A DNA stretch of 64,000 nt from Aliiglaciecola sp. 3_MG-2023 (GTDB taxonomy: Bacteria; Pseudomonadota; Gammaproteobacteria; Enterobacterales; Alteromonadaceae). Below are positions 54,134 to 63,412 of this stretch, in pieces. How positions within the stretch are numbered: the stretch's first letter is position 1; every line of letters begins with the position of its first letter. Made by a program: the position numbers and the translations under genes. The notes beneath the pieces were generated by a model. That model was not told the DNA's origin. It was given only the letters and a program-made list of their open reading frames with translations, and searched no databases. The DNA lies in NCBI RefSeq assembly GCF_030548205.1, contig NZ_JAUORV010000006.1, positions 62,001 to 126,000 on the forward strand, given 5' to 3'.

Positions 54134-57100
54134 TTAGAGTTTAACTGTCATACCAAGGGTGATACGGCGATCGGTCAAGCTTTGTTCACAGAGTAACGTA
54201 CCTTCATTGAAACACCATTTTGTGCGATCCTCACGAGTTAAATTCACGCCTTCTACGCCGACAGAAATCATTTCATTGATATCATAATTGACACTCATAT
54301 TCAGTTGTCCACGAGCACCTATTACCGGTGGGAGGTTAAATCTCATTACGTTTTCTGATTGTGTAAAAGAATCTCTCCAGGTGTATCGCATACGGACGTT
54401 TAAACCGTATTTGTCGTAAAATGCGGTAATGTTATATGCATTTTCAGATAAGTTATCTAAGGTAATACGTTCTGTAACAACGTCGTCGGCTAAGGTTGCT
54501 GTGCTGTTGTCAGTATCTGTTCTACCTAATAATTGATTAATAGGATTGGTCGCATCGCGGAATTCATCAAGGGCTTCCCCTGATTTTTGGTACGTATAAT
54601 TGGCAATAATACCAAAGCCCGAAGCCCAACCTAACTCGTCTTCATATTCGCTCAAATCGAATTGACCAGCAATTTCAATTCCAGATTGCGTCTCTGTGCC
54701 ACTGGCATTAATTTGACTGCGTTTAATTACACAAATACCAGTAGTGTCCGTTCGGCTGGAGAAAACGTTATAATTTTCTGCAGGTACATTTGGATTGAAA
54801 ATACCGCCTCCTTCACAGGGCGCAGTGACGTCACGCTCAATTTGTCCCGTTTCTCCTATCGGCTCAGCGGGTTGGTCTTGAATACTTGCAATCAGATTTT
54901 TACGCTCTTTGTGAAAAGCGCCAATACTGACAAAACTTGAATTTGTAAAATAGTATTCCATAGACAAGTCGTATGACCAAATCTGCTCCGGCTCAAGTGC
55001 TGGGTTACCTACATTTACGATCCCTGAAGCACTTGTGCCAAAAGTAGTAGAGGTAGATAGAGAATCAAAGTCTGGTCGACGTATATCTTTTCCTATACCC
55101 GCTCTAACAACGAGTTGCTCAGTTAATTCTGCCGCTAAGTTGATTCTTGGAAGTAAGAAGTTATAGCTTGATGATTCAGTACTCGGTGTGACTACACCGT
55201 TAATTTCACTTGTTCCGAGTGATTCAATATCGGTTGTAATATAACGCAGGCCAACATTACCTCTTAATATTGTATCCCCCAATTCAAGATTGTAGTTTCC
55301 TTGAGCATATAGAGCTGTTGTGGTTTCCTCTATATCGAAAAAAGACGAAATTTGTGTCTGTGGAGTGGCGAGTTGAGGGTTTACCTCCTCTCCATAAATC
55401 GCATTATTAGCAGTAATTGCCTGGTTAATTGTATCGAGCACGAGCTGTGGATTTTCAAACGAAACATTGTTATCGATTATTAAATAATCTGGTATGAACA
55501 AAGTTCGACCATCAGCGTCATTAAAGTTATTTGCGCCAGGAACCACGATATCTGCAAATAAATCAGCAGTAGGGCGGTTCCAGTTACCAAAGCTGTTACT
55601 CGACGATATACTATTGTTTGAATTTGATGTTTTATTCCACCGCACCCCTAAATCAACGTCATAAAAAAAAGAATTCATGTCTGATACATCGTAAGTAAAA
55701 TCGAGTCGAGCAGCGGCTTCACTACCTTTGCGTCCACCTAACCCTTGTCCGATACTTCTTATTGCGTAATTACTAGGATCAAGTAATTGGGCACTGGTTG
55801 GTGACTCGGGCAAGCCCTGTGCAATACCAAATTCAAAGGTATTATTCGCAATATTAAATATTGCTGGTGTGCCATTGTCGTTGAAGGTATCCGGTCCTGG
55901 CTGAGTGCTATTAGGATTAATGAAGTCGAGCTGAGAGTTTAAAGAAGGACTATTTGTCTCTGAGTCAGAATAGGATAATTCAGCAACGAGTGTATACCGA
56001 TCACCGGTCCATTCACTGCCTAAAGCAAATACGCTACTTTCTGTAAGTCGGGTAGAGTTTTGGTTTCCTGTACGCAAATTAGGATCGATTCGCTCACTAC
56101 CGCCTACTAACTCAGAACCTACCCCCAAAATACCACTAGTAACAACCTCTACAACCCCCAAATCTAAAGAACCATAGCGACCATCAACGCTACCTAAATC
56201 GATACTTTCGAAGCCTGTATTGGTGGTGGCATTGATAACTGGATTACCGCCAGTGCCAGAAAAGAACACCCGCGAATTCTTCTGGGCACGTTCCTGATCA
56301 TTTAAGGTGGCATCAAAATAGAATTTTAAATTAGATGACTTCTCAAGCTCGAAAGAGGCTGTTAAGTTTTTAGTTTCATAATCAGCCGCATTCAATGGTT
56401 GGTCTAAAAACTGTGTTCTTAAAAATGGAAATGTTTCTGCACTAGCTAATCCAGAATCAGGTAAAACCACTCTATCGCGATCAAATCTGGGGTTTGCAGA
56501 AGCAACATCTTGTTCCGCATAGCTGCCGGTTACAACAATACCAACCTTACCAAAGTCAGTCTGCCAATTGTCGCCAAATGTACCAGAAAACCTCGGGACT
56601 GTGCTGTCCGCTAAATCACTATTTTCAGCTTGAATTCTAAATTGCATTAGACGTTTTTTGAGGCTATTACCGCGCAAAGTACGTAAATTGATTGTACCAC
56701 CTACAGAGCCTTCTACGGTTTTCGCGGTAGACGCTTTGGTGACCTCCAATGAGGCTATTAGGGCTGCTGGTAAGTCATCGAAACTAATACCTGTTCGTCC
56801 GCTGCCTGATGTAACTGTTGATACTCCATTAATTTCTACTCTGTTTGCATTGGTACCGCGAATTTGTACGCCCGTTCCTACGCCGTTTGTTCTATCAATT
56901 TGAACACCTGTGATATTTTCGAGTACTTCTGCTAGATTATTGTCTGGCAGTTTACCTATGTCATCCGCTTGGATGACTTCTTTTAAGTTTGCAGCATTTC
57001 TCTTTTCATACAGTGCACTGGCTAATGCACTTCGGATACCTTTGACTTCAATTACTTCGGTCTCCATGTTGTCTGATTCTGTGTCAACTGTTTGTGCAAT

Positions 57101-57181
57101 CGATGCCATTGATGTTCCATATAATGCTGATGCTACAGCAACTGCAATGACTAATTTTTTGTTGTGTGTATTTGCTACCAT
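54134..57181 (-). CDS. TonB-dependent outer-membrane receptor (oligosaccharide uptake)
   Basis: The start at 57181 is supported by GGAG 5 nt upstream and gives 1015 residues with a signal peptide ending MASIAQ; the frame runs on to 57265 without reason. The plug domain follows: EVIEVKGIRSALASAL, ADDIGKLPDNNLAEVLEN, ITGVQIDR, VQIRGTNANRVEINGV and EGSVGGTINLRT, the pattern of the Xanthomonas/Caulobacter-type carbohydrate receptors. A long beta-barrel region with Asn/Ser-rich loops ends RRITLGMTVKL. It presumably imports ulvan oligosaccharides through the outer membrane. It is the only such receptor in the window, and no SusD partner is present. The DeoR regulator lies 150 bp upstream. Confidence 0.92.
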   Translation of the reverse strand: MVANTHNKKLVIAVAVASALYGTSMASIAQTVDTESDNMETEVIEVKGIRSALASALYEKRNAANLKEVIQADDIGKLPDNNLAEVLENITGVQIDRTNGVGTGVQIRGTNANRVEINGVSTVTSGSGRTGISFDDLPAALIASLEVTKASTAKTVEGSVGGTINLRTLRGNSLKKRLMQFRIQAENSDLADSTVPRFSGTFGDNWQTDFGKVGIVVTGSYAEQDVASANPRFDRDRVVLPDSGLASAETFPFLRTQFLDQPLNAADYETKNLTASFELEKSSNLKFYFDATLNDQERAQKNSRVFFSGTGGNPVINATTNTGFESIDLGSVDGRYGSLDLGVVEVVTSGILGVGSELVGGSERIDPNLRTGNQNSTRLTESSVFALGSEWTGDRYTLVAELSYSDSETNSPSLNSQLDFINPNSTQPGPDTFNDNGTPAIFNIANNTFEFGIAQGLPESPTSAQLLDPSNYAIRSIGQGLGGRKGSEAAARLDFTYDVSDMNSFFYDVDLGVRWNKTSNSNNSISSSNSFGNWNRPTADLFADIVVPGANNFNDADGRTLFIPDYLIIDNNVSFENPQLVLDTINQAITANNAIYGEEVNPQLATPQTQISSFFDIEETTTALYAQGNYNLELGDTILRGNVGLRYITTDIESLGTSEINGVVTPSTESSSYNFLLPRINLAAELTEQLVVRAGIGKDIRRPDFDSLSTSTTFGTSASGIVNVGNPALEPEQIWSYDLSMEYYFTNSSFVSIGAFHKERKNLIASIQDQPAEPIGETGQIERDVTAPCEGGGIFNPNVPAENYNVFSSRTDTTGICVIKRSQINASGTETQSGIEIAGQFDLSEYEDELGWASGFGIIANYTYQKSGEALDEFRDATNPINQLLGRTDTDNSTATLADDVVTERITLDNLSENAYNITAFYDKYGLNVRMRYTWRDSFTQSENVMRFNLPPVIGARGQLNMSVNYDINEMISVGVEGVNLTREDRTKWCFNEGTLLCEQSLTDRRITLGMTVKL

Positions 57182-57332
57182 TGTCGCTCCGTTTTCCCTT
57201 GAACTTTTGTGTTGAATAATAAATATAAACACAAAATTAACAATTAACAAACAATATAGGTACAATTAGATCATATTAGGTCGTCTTTGTTTGTTTTTGG
57301 TAGGGGGAATGCGCAAAATATGTCATTTATTA

Positions 57333-58118
57333 TTAGGTGCTTGGCGTATCGGCAATCAATACTTCGACTTCAAAGGATTCAAAAAAGCGAATTAATTCGT
57401 TGGTAATAGCAGAGTCGGTTATCAATATATCGACTTCTGTTAGAGGGCATAAAATGTATTTACAGCGTTTGCCAATTTTACTGCTGTCGGCCAGTACAAT
57501 AAGCTTGTCAGTGCGCTTTTTTAATTTTTGTTCCGATCTAATTAACAAGGGATCTGATTCCATTAAGCCATACTTGCCAATGCCTGATACCCCCATAAAC
57601 ATCATGCTCCCATGGTAATATTCAGAACCATCGTTTTCGTATGAACTTAACAATATTCCTTGTTCTCTATAGACTTCTCCACTGGGTAGAGAAATACGGT
57701 TTTCGCTATTTGCATTTAAATAGTTGGCTAAGACTAATGAGTTGGTCATTATATTGAGGTTTAAATCGGTCAAGTATTCGGCCATTAAATAAGTGGAGTG
57801 GCTTCCATTTATGATTAATGAGTCCCCATTTTTACACAATTGCGCCGCTTTTTTGGCTATCTGTTTTTTTACCGAATTTTTACTGTCTTTAGATTCAGAA
57901 AAGCTCGGGATATCCAGTATTTTTTTATTCAATGGGCGCTCGATAGATTCAGCTCCGCCTTGAATCTTTTTTACTACCCCCGTCTCTGATAATTTATTTA
58001 TGTCTCTTCTTATTGTTGCCTCTGATACCTGTAATTGTTGCGTAAGGCTTTTAACACTCGCAAATTGCTTTTTGGCTAAAACCTCTTTTATTAATTCTTG
58101 TCTGTGTTTTTCTAACAT
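57333..58118 (-). CDS. DeoR-family transcriptional regulator
   Basis: The 261-residue protein has an N-terminal winged helix (1-57) with the DeoR signature SVKSLTQQLQVSEATIRRD and LSETGVVKKIQGGA. The C-terminal sugar-phosphate-sensing domain has DSLIINGSHSTYLMAEYL, MTNSLVLANYL and the hallmark VLADSSKIGKR followed by the ILITD block. It most likely senses a phosphorylated or keto-deoxy intermediate and represses local genes. It is a close paralogue of the truncated regulator at 63413, and the two bracket the TRAP/kdu block. It is divergent from the TRAP operon, so both can be controlled from the 58119-58433 region. Confidence 0.92.
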   Translation of the reverse strand: MLEKHRQELIKEVLAKKQFASVKSLTQQLQVSEATIRRDINKLSETGVVKKIQGGAESIERPLNKKILDIPSFSESKDSKNSVKKQIAKKAAQLCKNGDSLIINGSHSTYLMAEYLTDLNLNIMTNSLVLANYLNANSENRISLPSGEVYREQGILLSSYENDGSEYYHGSMMFMGVSGIGKYGLMESDPLLIRSEQKLKKRTDKLIVLADSSKIGKRCKYILCPLTEVDILITDSAITNELIRFFESFEVEVLIADTPST

Positions 58119-58433
58119 CTGTCTTATACCTCATCGTATCCCAACATCGGCCTATTAATAGCTTTACAGATTATTCTCTACTTTTACTTGTCCCATTTTC
58201 CAATTGAAGTTCTCAGTAAGACTAAGAAAATCGCCAAGTAAAAATCAATTATAGTCAATTATTATCATAAATTGGAGTAACAAGTCATTTACAATCGTTA
58301 AAATTCACATTAAACTACCATTTATTATCATTTTGACAACAATTTGATTGAAAATGGTTTATTGATTTGCAGCAAGGTGATTATCTAATTGTGAACAATA
58401 AGGTTTGATTTTTTCTTTTTGAAGGGGAGTTAC
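58119..58433. other. Divergent regulatory region between DeoR and TRAP operon
   Basis: This 315-bp AT-rich region holds repeated ATTATCAT units (about 58262 and 58324), the 12-mer TTATCATTTTGA (58325-58336, also at 46319) and TCATTTACAATCG (58285-58297), a reverse near copy of the 3770 element. AAGGGGAG at 58422-58429 is the ribosome site for the ATG at 58434. Confidence 0.5.
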
Positions 58434-59438
58434 ATGCCTAGAATAAGAGCAATTAATTACAAGCGTTTCAGTTTGTTATTGCTTGTGGTGATGCTGTTAT
58501 CGTCTTGTTCAAAACTCTACGATTCTACAACTACCATTCCTCTTGCTCATACATTAGATGTTAACCATCCAGTTCATCTAGCGCTTTTGCACATGGATAA
58601 ACGATTACAGGAATTATCTTCGGGACAAATGAAATTGAAAATTTTTCCTTCTGGCCAATTAGGTACAGAGCGTGAAATTCTTGAACTGGTTCAAATTGGT
58701 AGTTTGGGCATGACAAAAGTGTCGGCCAGCCCTCTGGAAGCATTTGTGCCTAAAATGAAGGTTTTTAGCTTACCGTATTTGTTTAATAACAATAAACATT
58801 ATTGGGATACGTTAAACGGTGAAGTGGGTAAACGTTTGTTAAATGAAGGGACAGCATTTCGCATAAAAGGTTTAGGCTATTTCGATGCAGGTAGCAGAAG
58901 TTTTTATTCTTCTGATAATTTAATAAAAACGCCAGATGATTTGAACGGCATGAAAATTAGAGTTATGAATAGTCAATCTGCTGTAGATATGGTTAATACC
59001 ATTGGTGGTTCAGCAACTCCTGTCAGCTTCGGTGAATTATACACTGCGCTTCAACAAGGGGTTGTGGATGGTGCAGAGAATAATCCGCCTAGCTTTTACT
59101 TTTCAAAACATTTCGAAGTCAGTAAATACTATTTATTGGATGAACATACCTCCATACCAGATGTAATTATTATTGGTACTCACATTTGGAATAACTTAAA
59201 TAGTCAACAACAGGATTGGTTGACCCAAGCAATGAGTGAAGCAACGGATTATCAACGGGTTTTATGGAAGGAATCTACGGAACAATCGTTGAAAGCGGTA
59301 AAAGAAGCTGGGGTAGAAATTATTGTTGCTGATAAAAAGCCATTTCAAGAAAGTGTTAAGCCGATCTACGACAACTTGAAAGATGAAGAAATAATCACTT
59401 TAGTAGATGAAATCAAGTTGATAGGGGAACTGCCATGA
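58434..59438 (+). CDS. TRAP transporter solute-binding protein (DctP family)
   Basis: Starting at the ATG at 58434 (AAGGGGAG upstream) gives 334 residues with a signal ending LLSSC, a lipoprotein form. Family blocks: LDVNHPVHLALLHMDKRLQEL, FPSGQLGTEREILELVQIGSLG, LPYLFNNNKHYWD, GMKIRVMNSQSAVDMVNTIGG with the substrate-carboxylate Arg, and VSFGELYTALQQGVVDGAENN. DctP proteins bind organic or sugar acids. Next to kduI/kduD the likely ligand is the 4-deoxy-5-keto uronate released by GH105, or a uronate. The stop overlaps the next start as ATGA. Confidence 0.92.
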   Translation: MPRIRAINYKRFSLLLLVVMLLSSCSKLYDSTTTIPLAHTLDVNHPVHLALLHMDKRLQELSSGQMKLKIFPSGQLGTEREILELVQIGSLGMTKVSASPLEAFVPKMKVFSLPYLFNNNKHYWDTLNGEVGKRLLNEGTAFRIKGLGYFDAGSRSFYSSDNLIKTPDDLNGMKIRVMNSQSAVDMVNTIGGSATPVSFGELYTALQQGVVDGAENNPPSFYFSKHFEVSKYYLLDEHTSIPDVIIIGTHIWNNLNSQQQDWLTQAMSEATDYQRVLWKESTEQSLKAVKEAGVEIIVADKKPFQESVKPIYDNLKDEEIITLVDEIKLIGELP

Positions 59439-59932
59439 GGCAAGTGAAATTAATGCTTGAGAAGCTTGATTATGTCCTTAGCAGATTACTAGCTTTCATT
59501 ATGGTGATATTGGTTGTTGATGTCGCATGGCAGGTGATTACTCGTTTTATACTGCCAAAACCGAGTTCTTTCACCGAGGAGGTTGCTAGGTTTTTACTTA
59601 TTTGGCTTAGTTTATTGGGTGCGGCCTATGCCTATAAATTGCACGCACATTTAGGGCTCGATATTCTGGTTCGCAAGTTATCTGCAAAGAATGCGTTAAG
59701 AGTTTTCCGCTTTAACTGTTCTTTGGTGGCTATATTCTCCGTTGTGATACTAATTTGTGGTGGAAGTCACTTGGTTTGGTTGACTTGGGTGTTAGGTCAG
59801 CAATCGCCAGTATTGAACATGCCAATGGCCTATGTTTACGTCGCAATCCCTCTCAGTGGGCTGATATTTCTTATTTATAGTATCTCTTTTATTTTTGCAC
59901 CATCTGATAGCAAAGTTGATGATGCGAAGTAA
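59435..59932 (+). CDS. TRAP transporter small membrane subunit (DctQ family)
   Basis: The 165-residue protein has four predicted membrane helices and the DctQ block FTEEVARFLLIWLSLLGAAYAY followed by HLGLDIL. It pairs with the large permease for sodium- or proton-driven uptake. Coupled to the binding protein by a 4-nt overlap. Confidence 0.92.
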   Translation: MRQVKLMLEKLDYVLSRLLAFIMVILVVDVAWQVITRFILPKPSSFTEEVARFLLIWLSLLGAAYAYKLHAHLGLDILVRKLSAKNALRVFRFNCSLVAIFSVVILICGGSHLVWLTWVLGQQSPVLNMPMAYVYVAIPLSGLIFLIYSISFIFAPSDSKVDDAK

Positions 59933-59961
59933 CAATTTGATCGTTCTCAGGGAAAACCAAA

Positions 59962-61254
59962 GTGATTAGCTTAATCTTATTCTTAGTATTTACGATTCTA
60001 CTTATTATCAATCTACCGATTGCCCTCGCGATTATTTTTGCGACCCTTGTCACTATGCTCTTTACCATCGATACCTTGCCTGCCATCACTACCATAGCTC
60101 AGCGTTTGGCAGTTGGGATTGATAGTTTTGCGTTGCTTGCAATTCCTTATTTTATCTTGTCTGGCTATTTGATGGGACAGGGGGGGATTGCTGCTAGATT
60201 AGTTAATTTTGCTAAAACCTTAGTAGGTAGGTTGCCTGGTGGACTTGCTTACGTAAACGTTATTTCATGTGCCTTGTTTGGTTCTATTTCGGGATCTTCT
60301 GTAGCCGCTACCTCAGCCGTAGGAGGTTTTATGATCCCGGCAATGGAAAAGGAAGGGTATAACCGCCCATTTAGTGCCGCTGTCACTGTTACTGCGGCCA
60401 CCACAGGTATGTTAATTCCACCAAGTAATATATTAATTATATACTCGTTAGCCAGTGGTGGAGTCTCAATTGCTGCTTTATTTATCGCCGGTTATTTGCC
60501 CGGTATACTCGTTGCCTTATTGCTTATGCTGGCGTGTGCACTCTATGTTAAACGCAACAAGATTAAGCCATTAGAAAAAGAAGCTATTGATCCTTTTTGG
60601 CCATCTTTTATAGGCGCATTGCCTAGTTTGTTTCTTGTTTTTGTGATTATTGGTGGAATTATTGGGGGGATATTTACGCCAACTGAAGCTGGTGTGGTCG
60701 CGGTTTTATATTCGTTGATTTTGTCTGTGGTTATTTATCGAGAATTAAAGATAAGTGATTTATATCCTATTTTGATTAAGTCGGTAATTACCACTTCAAT
60801 TGTTATGCTTCTAATTGGTTCATCGTCGGCAATGTCTTGGTTAATGACCTATGAATCCATTCCTCAAGATATAAGCCAACTATTGTTAACTTTGTCAGAT
60901 AATCCCTTAATCGTTTTGTTGATCATCAACTTAATTCTTCTGGTTATTGGTACTTTTATGGACATGACTCCAGCGGTATTAATATTCACTCCTATTTTAC
61001 TGCCAGTTGTTGAAAACCTCGGAATTTCACCATTGCATTTTGGCATTATGATGATTTTAAACTTATCAATTGGATTATGTTCACCGCCGGTGGGAAGTGT
61101 TTTATTTATCGGTTGTAGTATCGCCAAAGTAAACATTACCGAAATAATAAAGCCTATTATTCCTCTTTATTTGGCGATGATTGCAGCGCTTGTGCTGGTG
61201 ACTATCTTCCCTTCCATTAGTGAATTCTTACCAAAACTCCTTGGCCTAATCTAA
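59962..61254 (+). CDS. TRAP transporter large permease subunit (DctM family)
   Basis: The start is GTG at 59962 with AGGGAAA upstream. The 430-residue product has about 12 membrane helices. Family blocks: FALLAIPYFILSGYLMGQGGIA, LFGSISGSSVAATSAVGGFMIP, EKEGYNRPFSAAVTVTAATTG, IPPSNILIIYSL, FTPTEAGVVAVLYSL and LSIGLCSPPVGSVLFIGC. It carries out the ion-coupled step of acid-sugar import. Its terminator lies at 61299. Confidence 0.94.
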   Translation: MISLILFLVFTILLIINLPIALAIIFATLVTMLFTIDTLPAITTIAQRLAVGIDSFALLAIPYFILSGYLMGQGGIAARLVNFAKTLVGRLPGGLAYVNVISCALFGSISGSSVAATSAVGGFMIPAMEKEGYNRPFSAAVTVTAATTGMLIPPSNILIIYSLASGGVSIAALFIAGYLPGILVALLLMLACALYVKRNKIKPLEKEAIDPFWPSFIGALPSLFLVFVIIGGIIGGIFTPTEAGVVAVLYSLILSVVIYRELKISDLYPILIKSVITTSIVMLLIGSSSAMSWLMTYESIPQDISQLLLTLSDNPLIVLLIINLILLVIGTFMDMTPAVLIFTPILLPVVENLGISPLHFGIMMILNLSIGLCSPPVGSVLFIGCSIAKVNITEIIKPIIPLYLAMIAALVLVTIFPSISEFLPKLLGLI

Positions 61255-61298
61255 ATCTAGAACAATCAAGGGTTGATGTGAACATTGATGGGTAACAG

Positions 61299-61341
61299 AA
61301 ACTGAATTAATTGCATCTCAAAGTGCATTAGTTCAGTTTTT
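61299..61341 (+). terminator. Rho-independent terminator after the TRAP operon
   Basis: AAACTGAATTAATTGCA pairs with TGCATTAGTTCAGTTT (one mismatch, one bulge), followed by a TTTTT run, 45 nt after the permease stop. Confidence 0.8.
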
Positions 61342-61436
61342 CAACCCATAACTACATGAGTACAGCCGTAAAGTCATAGCGTTAGATAATTAGGTTTATG
61401 GGGCGGGGAGTTGCAACAGATAGAGAAGGATATAGC

Positions 61437-61473
61437 GCTTTGTATGTTTGTTGCGGTAACAAACATACAAAGC
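61437..61473. terminator. Perfect 16-bp hairpin between convergent TRAP and kduD genes
   Basis: GCTTTGTATGTTTGTT, loop GCGGT, AACAAACATACAAAGC. It lies 26 nt after the kduD stop (minus strand). No T tract follows, so it may be a transcript end-stabiliser or a barrier rather than a classic terminator. Confidence 0.55.
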
Positions 61474-61498
61474 TTGAGATTAATTAGCAGAGGATCAA

Positions 61499-62263
61499 TT
61501 ACCTAGCCATCCAACCGCCATCGACTAATAGTGTATGACCATTGACATAATCCGATGCAGACGACGCTAAAAATATTGCCGCTCCTGCTAAATCTTCAGG
61601 CTGTCCCCATCGACCTGCAGGGATCCTAGCTGATATTGAATCATTGCGCTCTTTGTCGGCTCTTAAAGCTGAGGTATTGTCTGTTGCAAAATAGCCAGGG
61701 GCTATGGCATTTACGTTAAGTCCTTTTGCGGCCCATTCATTCGCGAGGGCTTTTGTTAGTTGCATTACCGCGCCTTTAGATGCGCTATATGCTGGAACCG
61801 TAATGCCACCGGAAAAACTGAGTAAAGATGCAATATTAATGATTTTTCCACTACCATTTGCCAACATGTGTTTGCCTATACCTCTAGAGAGTCTAAACAC
61901 ACCGTTTATATTTGCTTCCATTACCAAGTCCCAATCTTCATCTGAAAAGTCTTCAGCTGGGGCTCTTCTGATAGTACCTGCATTATTAACTAATATATCG
62001 ACTTTACCAAAAGCTGCGATAGCATCATCTACAAGTTGCTTAACTTGCTCGGGTTTATCTTGCTCGCATCCCAAAGCAACAACGTTGCTGGTACCAAGCT
62101 TTTCTATTTCTGCGACTGTTTCTGCTACATTTTCTTTTTTCGACGCTACCGCAATGATATCTGCACCGGCTTGTGCTAAGCCAAGGGCAATAGCGCGTCC
62201 TAATCCTCGACTTGCGCCAGTAACTAATGCAACTTTGCCGCTAAGATCAAACATATTACTCAT
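61499..62263 (-). CDS. kduD: 2-dehydro-3-deoxy-D-gluconate 5-dehydrogenase
   Basis: Taking the ATG at 62263 (GGAG upstream) gives 254 residues; a GTG at 62272 is less likely. It is a short-chain dehydrogenase: GKVALVTGASRGLGRAIALG cofactor motif, ILVNNAGTIRRAPAEDFSDE typical of KduD, IINIASLLSFSGGITVPAYSASKG with the Ser-Tyr-Lys catalytic set, and LNVNAIAPGYFATDNTSALR. It reduces 3-deoxy-D-glycero-2,5-hexodiulosonate to 2-keto-3-deoxygluconate in the cytoplasm. It follows kduI by 14 nt, an operon in pathway order. Confidence 0.95.
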   Translation of the reverse strand: MSNMFDLSGKVALVTGASRGLGRAIALGLAQAGADIIAVASKKENVAETVAEIEKLGTSNVVALGCEQDKPEQVKQLVDDAIAAFGKVDILVNNAGTIRRAPAEDFSDEDWDLVMEANINGVFRLSRGIGKHMLANGSGKIINIASLLSFSGGITVPAYSASKGAVMQLTKALANEWAAKGLNVNAIAPGYFATDNTSALRADKERNDSISARIPAGRWGQPEDLAGAAIFLASSASDYVNGHTLLVDGGWMAR

Positions 62264-62277
62264 AAAACTCACTCCAA

Positions 62278-63108
62278 TTAAAAAATTTCATCTACAGTAA
62301 GGTGATCCATATCTGTAAATTCTTGGTTTTCACCTCCCATTGCCCAACAAAATGTATATGCATTTGTTCCACAACCACTATGAATTGACCAGCTTGGAGA
62401 CAATGCGACTTGTTGATTTCGCATCACTAAGGGACGAACATTATCTGCTTCGCCCATAAAGTGAAAAACAATATTTTCAGGGCTTAGGGTGTAATACATA
62501 TAATATTCACTTCTTCGTCTGTGAGTATGTGGGGCCATTGTGTTCCACACACTACCAGGTTCAAGGCTTGTAAAACCCATCACTATCTGACACGTATCAA
62601 GATTGTCTGGACTGATAGCTTGGTAAATTGTGCGTTTGTTTGATGTTTCCATCGAACCCATATCTATTTTCTTAGCCATGGATTTGGTGATAAGTTTTGT
62701 AGGGTATTCTTTGTGTGCAGGGTAACTGACAATATAAAACTTTGCAGGGTTATTGCTATCTTCGCTCTCGAAGGTAATATCTTCGTTTCCTCTGCCAATA
62801 TACAAACTATCTTCAAATGCTAACGGATACTCTTTTTGGTTGATGGTTACTTTCCCTTTTCCACCAATGTTTAACACGCCAACCTCTCTGCGTTGGGTGA
62901 AATAGCTGCAGGCCAGCTCTTTATGCACCGGTAGCTCAAGCGCTTTGTTGACTGGTACAGCTGATGCGACAACGCCTCTGTCTATGTCTGAGTAAGTCAT
63001 AGGCACTTCATCTTCTGTAAATAAATTATCGACTAAAAAACTACTTCTTAGTTCGCTGCTAGTCATGCGTTTGTATCTAATATTGTCTGCTGAAACTCTT
63101 AAGTCCAC
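62278..63108 (-). CDS. kduI: 5-dehydro-4-deoxy-D-glucuronate isomerase
   Basis: The best start is the GTG at 63108, six bases after a GAGGAG site. The TTG at 63114 touches that site and is unlikely; the resulting DLRVS matches the E. coli DVRQS start. The product has 276 residues. The cupin zinc ligands in HTHRRRSE (His194, His196, Glu201) and SPSWSIHSG (His243) are all present. It converts 5-keto-4-deoxyuronate, the product of GH105 action, into the diulosonate used by KduD. A perfect palindrome lies right behind the ribosome site (63120-63133). Confidence 0.95.
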   Translation of the reverse strand: MDLRVSADNIRYKRMTSSELRSSFLVDNLFTEDEVPMTYSDIDRGVVASAVPVNKALELPVHKELACSYFTQRREVGVLNIGGKGKVTINQKEYPLAFEDSLYIGRGNEDITFESEDSNNPAKFYIVSYPAHKEYPTKLITKSMAKKIDMGSMETSNKRTIYQAISPDNLDTCQIVMGFTSLEPGSVWNTMAPHTHRRRSEYYMYYTLSPENIVFHFMGEADNVRPLVMRNQQVALSPSWSIHSGCGTNAYTFCWAMGGENQEFTDMDHLTVDEIF

Positions 63109-63119
63109 TCTCAACTCCT

Positions 63120-63133
63120 CGTAAAATTTTACG
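63120..63133. promoter_or_regulatory. Perfect palindrome CGTAAAATTTTACG at the kduI leader
   Basis: A 14-base exact palindrome abuts the GAGGAG ribosome site of kduI. The position suits an operator that blocks transcription or an mRNA hairpin that hides the ribosome site. One of the DeoR regulators is a natural candidate to bind it. Confidence 0.4.
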
Positions 63134-63412
63134 TTATAAACATCGCGAAAATACGTGCTCTCTTATTTAGAATAATCAATATTGGCTAATCAACATTACT
63201 ATTCCAAATACACGGATTTTTTGGGTCAATATTGATAATATACAGTCATATGTGATTAATATAAAGCAAAGTATATCATTTAAGGGTGAGAGAGTAGAGT
63301 ACTTAAATAGTACAAATTTGAGTACTTGGTATTGAGGGAAGTTAAATTAGTAATTAGTCGATAAAAGTGCTGTTATTTAACACCTAATTTACTATTCTAC
63401 ACAGCATGTTGG
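63134..63412. other. Regulatory region upstream of kduI
   Basis: About 280 bp between the DeoR paralogue and kduI, both minus strand. TCAATATTG occurs twice, near 63177 and 63229, the second within TCAATATTGATA. It is very AT-rich, with no ORF. Confidence 0.4.

Noticed and set aside
63109-63114. TTG at 63114 as kduI start
   Set aside because: It directly touches GAGGAG; the GTG at 63108 has six-base spacing and matches the E. coli N-terminus.
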